A program made the position numbers and the translations under genes. This document shows positions 61,477 to 64,000 of a stretch of DNA of 64,000 nucleotides, one piece after another. Each line of letters opens with the position of its first letter. The first letter of the stretch is position 1. The notes under the pieces were generated by a model, which did not search any database, was not told the origin of the DNA, and was given only the letters and a program-made list of their open reading frames with translations. Origin of the DNA: Akkermansiaceae bacterium UBA5020 (lineage in GTDB: Bacteria > Verrucomicrobiota > Verrucomicrobiia > Verrucomicrobiales > DEV007); the NCBI GenBank assembly GCA_002396885.1, contig DGXY01000069.1:1-64000 (forward strand). The letters are read 5' to 3'.

Positions 61477-63870
61477 ATGAAGAGGCGCTCCACCATCACC
61501 TCAGGCATCATTTTGGCCGTAATCTCCCTCGTCTCCTGCGATCGGGAAGAATCGGCGAAGCCTGTTGCCTCCTCACCGGCGTCGCCCTACCACGACATCC
61601 CCGGCGCGACCCACGTCGGTCACGAGAGCTGCAAGACCTGCCACGAGGCCGAGTTTCAGGATTGGCTCCTGAGCGATCACCACAAGGCGATGAATCCGGC
61701 GACGGAGGAATTCGTCCTCGGTGATTTCAACGACGCGACCTTCGATCACTTCGGGCAGGTCTTCCGCTTTTTCCGGAAGGACGGCGGATACTGGGTGAAT
61801 GCCCTCGACGAGACCGGCACGGCGCGCGACATGAAGATCGAATACACCTTCGGTCACTACCCCTTGCAGCAATACCTCATTCCCTTCTCTGGCGGCCGGT
61901 ATCAGGCGCTGCAGGTCTGCTGGGATTCGCGGACGAAGGAAGAGGGCGGACAGCGCTGGTATCACCTCTATCCCGACGAGGCGGTGCCGCCCGACGACAT
62001 CCTTCACTGGACGCGGCGTCACTTCAATTGGAACTACATGTGCGCCGACTGCCACTCGACGAATCTCGACAAGAGCTTCGACGCGGGCACGCTCACCTAC
62101 CACACGACCTGGTCGGAGATGAACGTGAGCTGCGAGGCCTGTCACGGTCCGGGATCGGAGCACGTGAAGTGGGCCGGAGCGAAAGCGAAAGCCGAGGCGA
62201 ACCCGGCAGGTGCGACGGCCGCCGCCGCGTTCGCGGGCTTGAAGGATTACCTCGTTTCCAAAGGGCTCGTCGTGACGCTGAAAGATCCCGGGGACGATCC
62301 GAACGAATTCCCCTGGGCGATCGATCCGGAGACGAAAATGCCAAAACGGACGCGGCCGCTCGAATCGAACGTGCAGATCGAGACTTGCGCTCCCTGCCAT
62401 TCGCACCGCACCCTTCTCGACAAGAAGTGGAATCCGGGACAACCCTATCATGACACCCACGCTCCCTCGGTCTTGAGCGAGCGGCTCTATCATCACGACG
62501 GCCAGTTGAAAGAAGAGACCTACGTGTTCGGATCCTTCGTGCAGAGCAAGATGCATCATGCCGGAGTGCGCTGCACCGACTGCCACAATCCGCATTCGAT
62601 GAAACTCGTCGCGCCCGGAAATGCCCTCTGCGTGCGCTGTCATCAGGCCGATCCCTATGACACGCGGGCGCACCACTTCCATCAGGTCGGCGGCACCGGG
62701 GCGAGCTGTGTCGAGTGCCACATGCCGCACACCACTTACATGGGCGTCGACGCTCGGCGCGATCACAGCCTGCGGGTGCCGCGTCCCGATCTCGCGAAAG
62801 AACTTGGCACGCCGGATGCCTGCACGAAGTGCCACACCGATCAGACCCAGGATTGGGCGGCGGAATGGTTCAAAAAATGGTGGGGACCCGGTCCGCGCAA
62901 CGCCCACTATGGCGAGATCCTCGCCTCGGCCCGCCAAAACGAGCCGGGCTCGTTTGCCAAACTTGCGGCGCTCGCCGGCGATCTCGAAAAGCCTGCTCTC
63001 GCTCGAGCTGCCGCCGTTGAGACGGGAGGAATGCAGGGTCCCACGCCCGAAGCGACAAGGCTGATCGCCTCGCGCCTTTCCGACCCGGGGCCGAGCGTGC
63101 GGAGCGAGGCTCTCACCGCCCTGCTCGGCTGGCCGGCGGAGCAGAGGCTCGCGATCGCGGGGGAGATGCTCGCGGATCCTTCGCGCGCCGTCCGCGCCGA
63201 GGCCGCACGTGTTCTCGCCGCGGCCCACACGGGATTCAACGAGGCGCAGAAGGCGGCCTTTGCGAAAGCCTCGGCGGAGTTCGTCACGAAGCAGGAGGCC
63301 ATCTCCGACCGCGCTGCGGGACACATGTTCCTCGCCGCGTTTTATCTCGATCTCGGTGACGCGGCCAAGGCCGAGGTTTCTTTTCGTCTCGCCCAGAAGG
63401 TCGAGCCGGAGTTTGTTCCGGTCCGGCTGAATTTTGCGGAGATGCTTGATTCGCAGAACCGCCCCGGCGAGGCGGAGACGGAATTCCGAGGGGCGATCAC
63501 CGCGGCGATGACGGATTCCGATCGCGGTATCGCCAGAGAGAGTCTCGCCCGTTTCCTGATTCGACTGAAGCGCTATGACGAAGGCGTCGAGGAGCTGCGA
63601 CAGGCGGCGGCGCTGCTGCCGGAAAGTGCCGAGACGCAGTATTTTTATGGAGTGGCGCTCAATTCCTTGGGACGATTCCCCGAGGCGCTGCCCTACCTTG
63701 AGAAGGCACGCGAGCTCGCGCCGCGTCATCTCGAATACCTCACCGGTCTCGCCACGGTCTGTCGTGACGCGGGGAAAATCGATCTCGCGCTGAAATACGC
63801 GAGGGAGGCCCTCGCCCTCGAGCCGGCGAATCCGCCGTTGCAGGAGCTGGTGCGGAGTTTGGGTGGGTGA
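61477..63870 (+). CDS. Octaheme cytochrome c / TPR lipoprotein
   Basis: 797 residues. The signal peptide is of lipoprotein type (lipobox LVSC). Eight CxxCH heme motifs are counted: CKTCH, CADCH, CEACH, CAPCH, CTDCH, CVRCH, CVECH and CTKCH. The N-terminal half therefore belongs to the multiheme cytochrome c554-like family. The C-terminal half (from about residue 500) has HEAT-like and TPR repeats (RLNFAEMLDSQNRPGEAETE, YFYGVALNSLGRFPEAL, KARELAPRHLEYLTGLATV). It should move electrons at the outer membrane or periplasm and dock partners through the TPRs. ATG 61477 begins the lipoprotein signal, though the frame is open upstream. Confidence 0.9.
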   Translation: MKRRSTITSGIILAVISLVSCDREESAKPVASSPASPYHDIPGATHVGHESCKTCHEAEFQDWLLSDHHKAMNPATEEFVLGDFNDATFDHFGQVFRFFRKDGGYWVNALDETGTARDMKIEYTFGHYPLQQYLIPFSGGRYQALQVCWDSRTKEEGGQRWYHLYPDEAVPPDDILHWTRRHFNWNYMCADCHSTNLDKSFDAGTLTYHTTWSEMNVSCEACHGPGSEHVKWAGAKAKAEANPAGATAAAAFAGLKDYLVSKGLVVTLKDPGDDPNEFPWAIDPETKMPKRTRPLESNVQIETCAPCHSHRTLLDKKWNPGQPYHDTHAPSVLSERLYHHDGQLKEETYVFGSFVQSKMHHAGVRCTDCHNPHSMKLVAPGNALCVRCHQADPYDTRAHHFHQVGGTGASCVECHMPHTTYMGVDARRDHSLRVPRPDLAKELGTPDACTKCHTDQTQDWAAEWFKKWWGPGPRNAHYGEILASARQNEPGSFAKLAALAGDLEKPALARAAAVETGGMQGPTPEATRLIASRLSDPGPSVRSEALTALLGWPAEQRLAIAGEMLADPSRAVRAEAARVLAAAHTGFNEAQKAAFAKASAEFVTKQEAISDRAAGHMFLAAFYLDLGDAAKAEVSFRLAQKVEPEFVPVRLNFAEMLDSQNRPGEAETEFRGAITAAMTDSDRGIARESLARFLIRLKRYDEGVEELRQAAALLPESAETQYFYGVALNSLGRFPEALPYLEKARELAPRHLEYLTGLATVCRDAGKIDLALKYAREALALEPANPPLQELVRSLGG

Positions 63871-64000
63871 GGCGACCGCGGCGACCGTGCGGGCAAGAGG
63901 GATCTTGCCCCTCCACGCCTCTTCGAGGCGTCGGGTGACACGGGTGTCGTGGATCACGCGGGAGCCATCTCTCACCGTCTCACGTAACGACGCAGCTCGA
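63871..64000. repeat. Tail with two short hairpins after the octaheme gene
   Basis: GGGCAAGA (63891-63898) is inverted at 63903-63910. ACGCCTC (63915-63921) is inverted at 63925-63931 around TTC. They follow the octaheme gene stop by about 20 and 45 bp and may end its transcript or be a REP-like unit. A minus-strand gene may begin past the edge; nothing certain is seen. Confidence 0.5.

Overview
The window looks like a chromosomal piece of a GC-rich member of the Verrucomicrobiota (PVC group). The evidence is its gene content: two formylglycine sulfatases, DUF1592/DUF1588/DUF1585 and DUF1552 proteins, a PVC-type dehydrogenase with an SGNH head, DUF1080-like and ThuA-like secreted proteins, and several heme-c proteins with CxxCH motifs. 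Most starts lack a Shine-Dalgarno sequence and follow a C-rich leader. I cannot name the genus.

Layout. 1-16.7 kb: secreted catabolism, with a partial SGNH/dehydrogenase, sulfatase, Gfo/Idh/MocA oxidoreductase, alpha/beta hydrolase, an unknown acidic protein, a giant LamG protein, a second sulfatase, DUF1080 and ThuA proteins, then a secreted caspase fused to an FGE/SUMF1 fold. 17-23 kb: Uma2, a Phd/PIN toxin-antitoxin pair, a three-heme DUF4384 protein and its OmpA-family partner, and a secreted nuclease. 23-36 kb: AspS, a TerB-like membrane protein, an SGNH esterase, and the DUF1592/DUF1552 pair with a PIN toxin-antitoxin module lying between them on the other strand. 36-44 kb: a nucleotidyltransferase with a small partner, three alpha/beta hydrolases, an AmmeMemoRadiSam locus and an SGNH lipase. 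44-53.5 kb: housekeeping genes (RecJ, RecN, an MBL hydrolase, a HAD phosphatase, LeuA with a leucine-rich leader peptide, two methyltransferases). 53.5-61.3 kb: a copper/heavy-metal island. 61.5-63.9 kb: an octaheme TPR lipoprotein.

How the genes work together. The metal island joins Cys-rich envelope proteins, two near-identical 75-aa CCxxC proteins, a multicopper oxidase fused to an outer-membrane barrel, and a Cu-type P1B ATPase. A Y-X-H set (one-TM anti-sigma candidate, periplasmic sensor, ECF sigma factor) arranged like cnrYXH probably controls it. Two genes of the island share a long, exactly spaced upstream motif that could be the ECF promoter. The caspase, the heme-DUF4384 protein and the OmpA protein form a second candidate system linking redox or heme chemistry to the envelope.

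Three families of intergenic inverted repeats and an apparently over-represented 9-mer (TTTGTCAGG) are dispersed through the window. No rRNA, convincing tRNA, CRISPR array, transposase or phage gene was seen.
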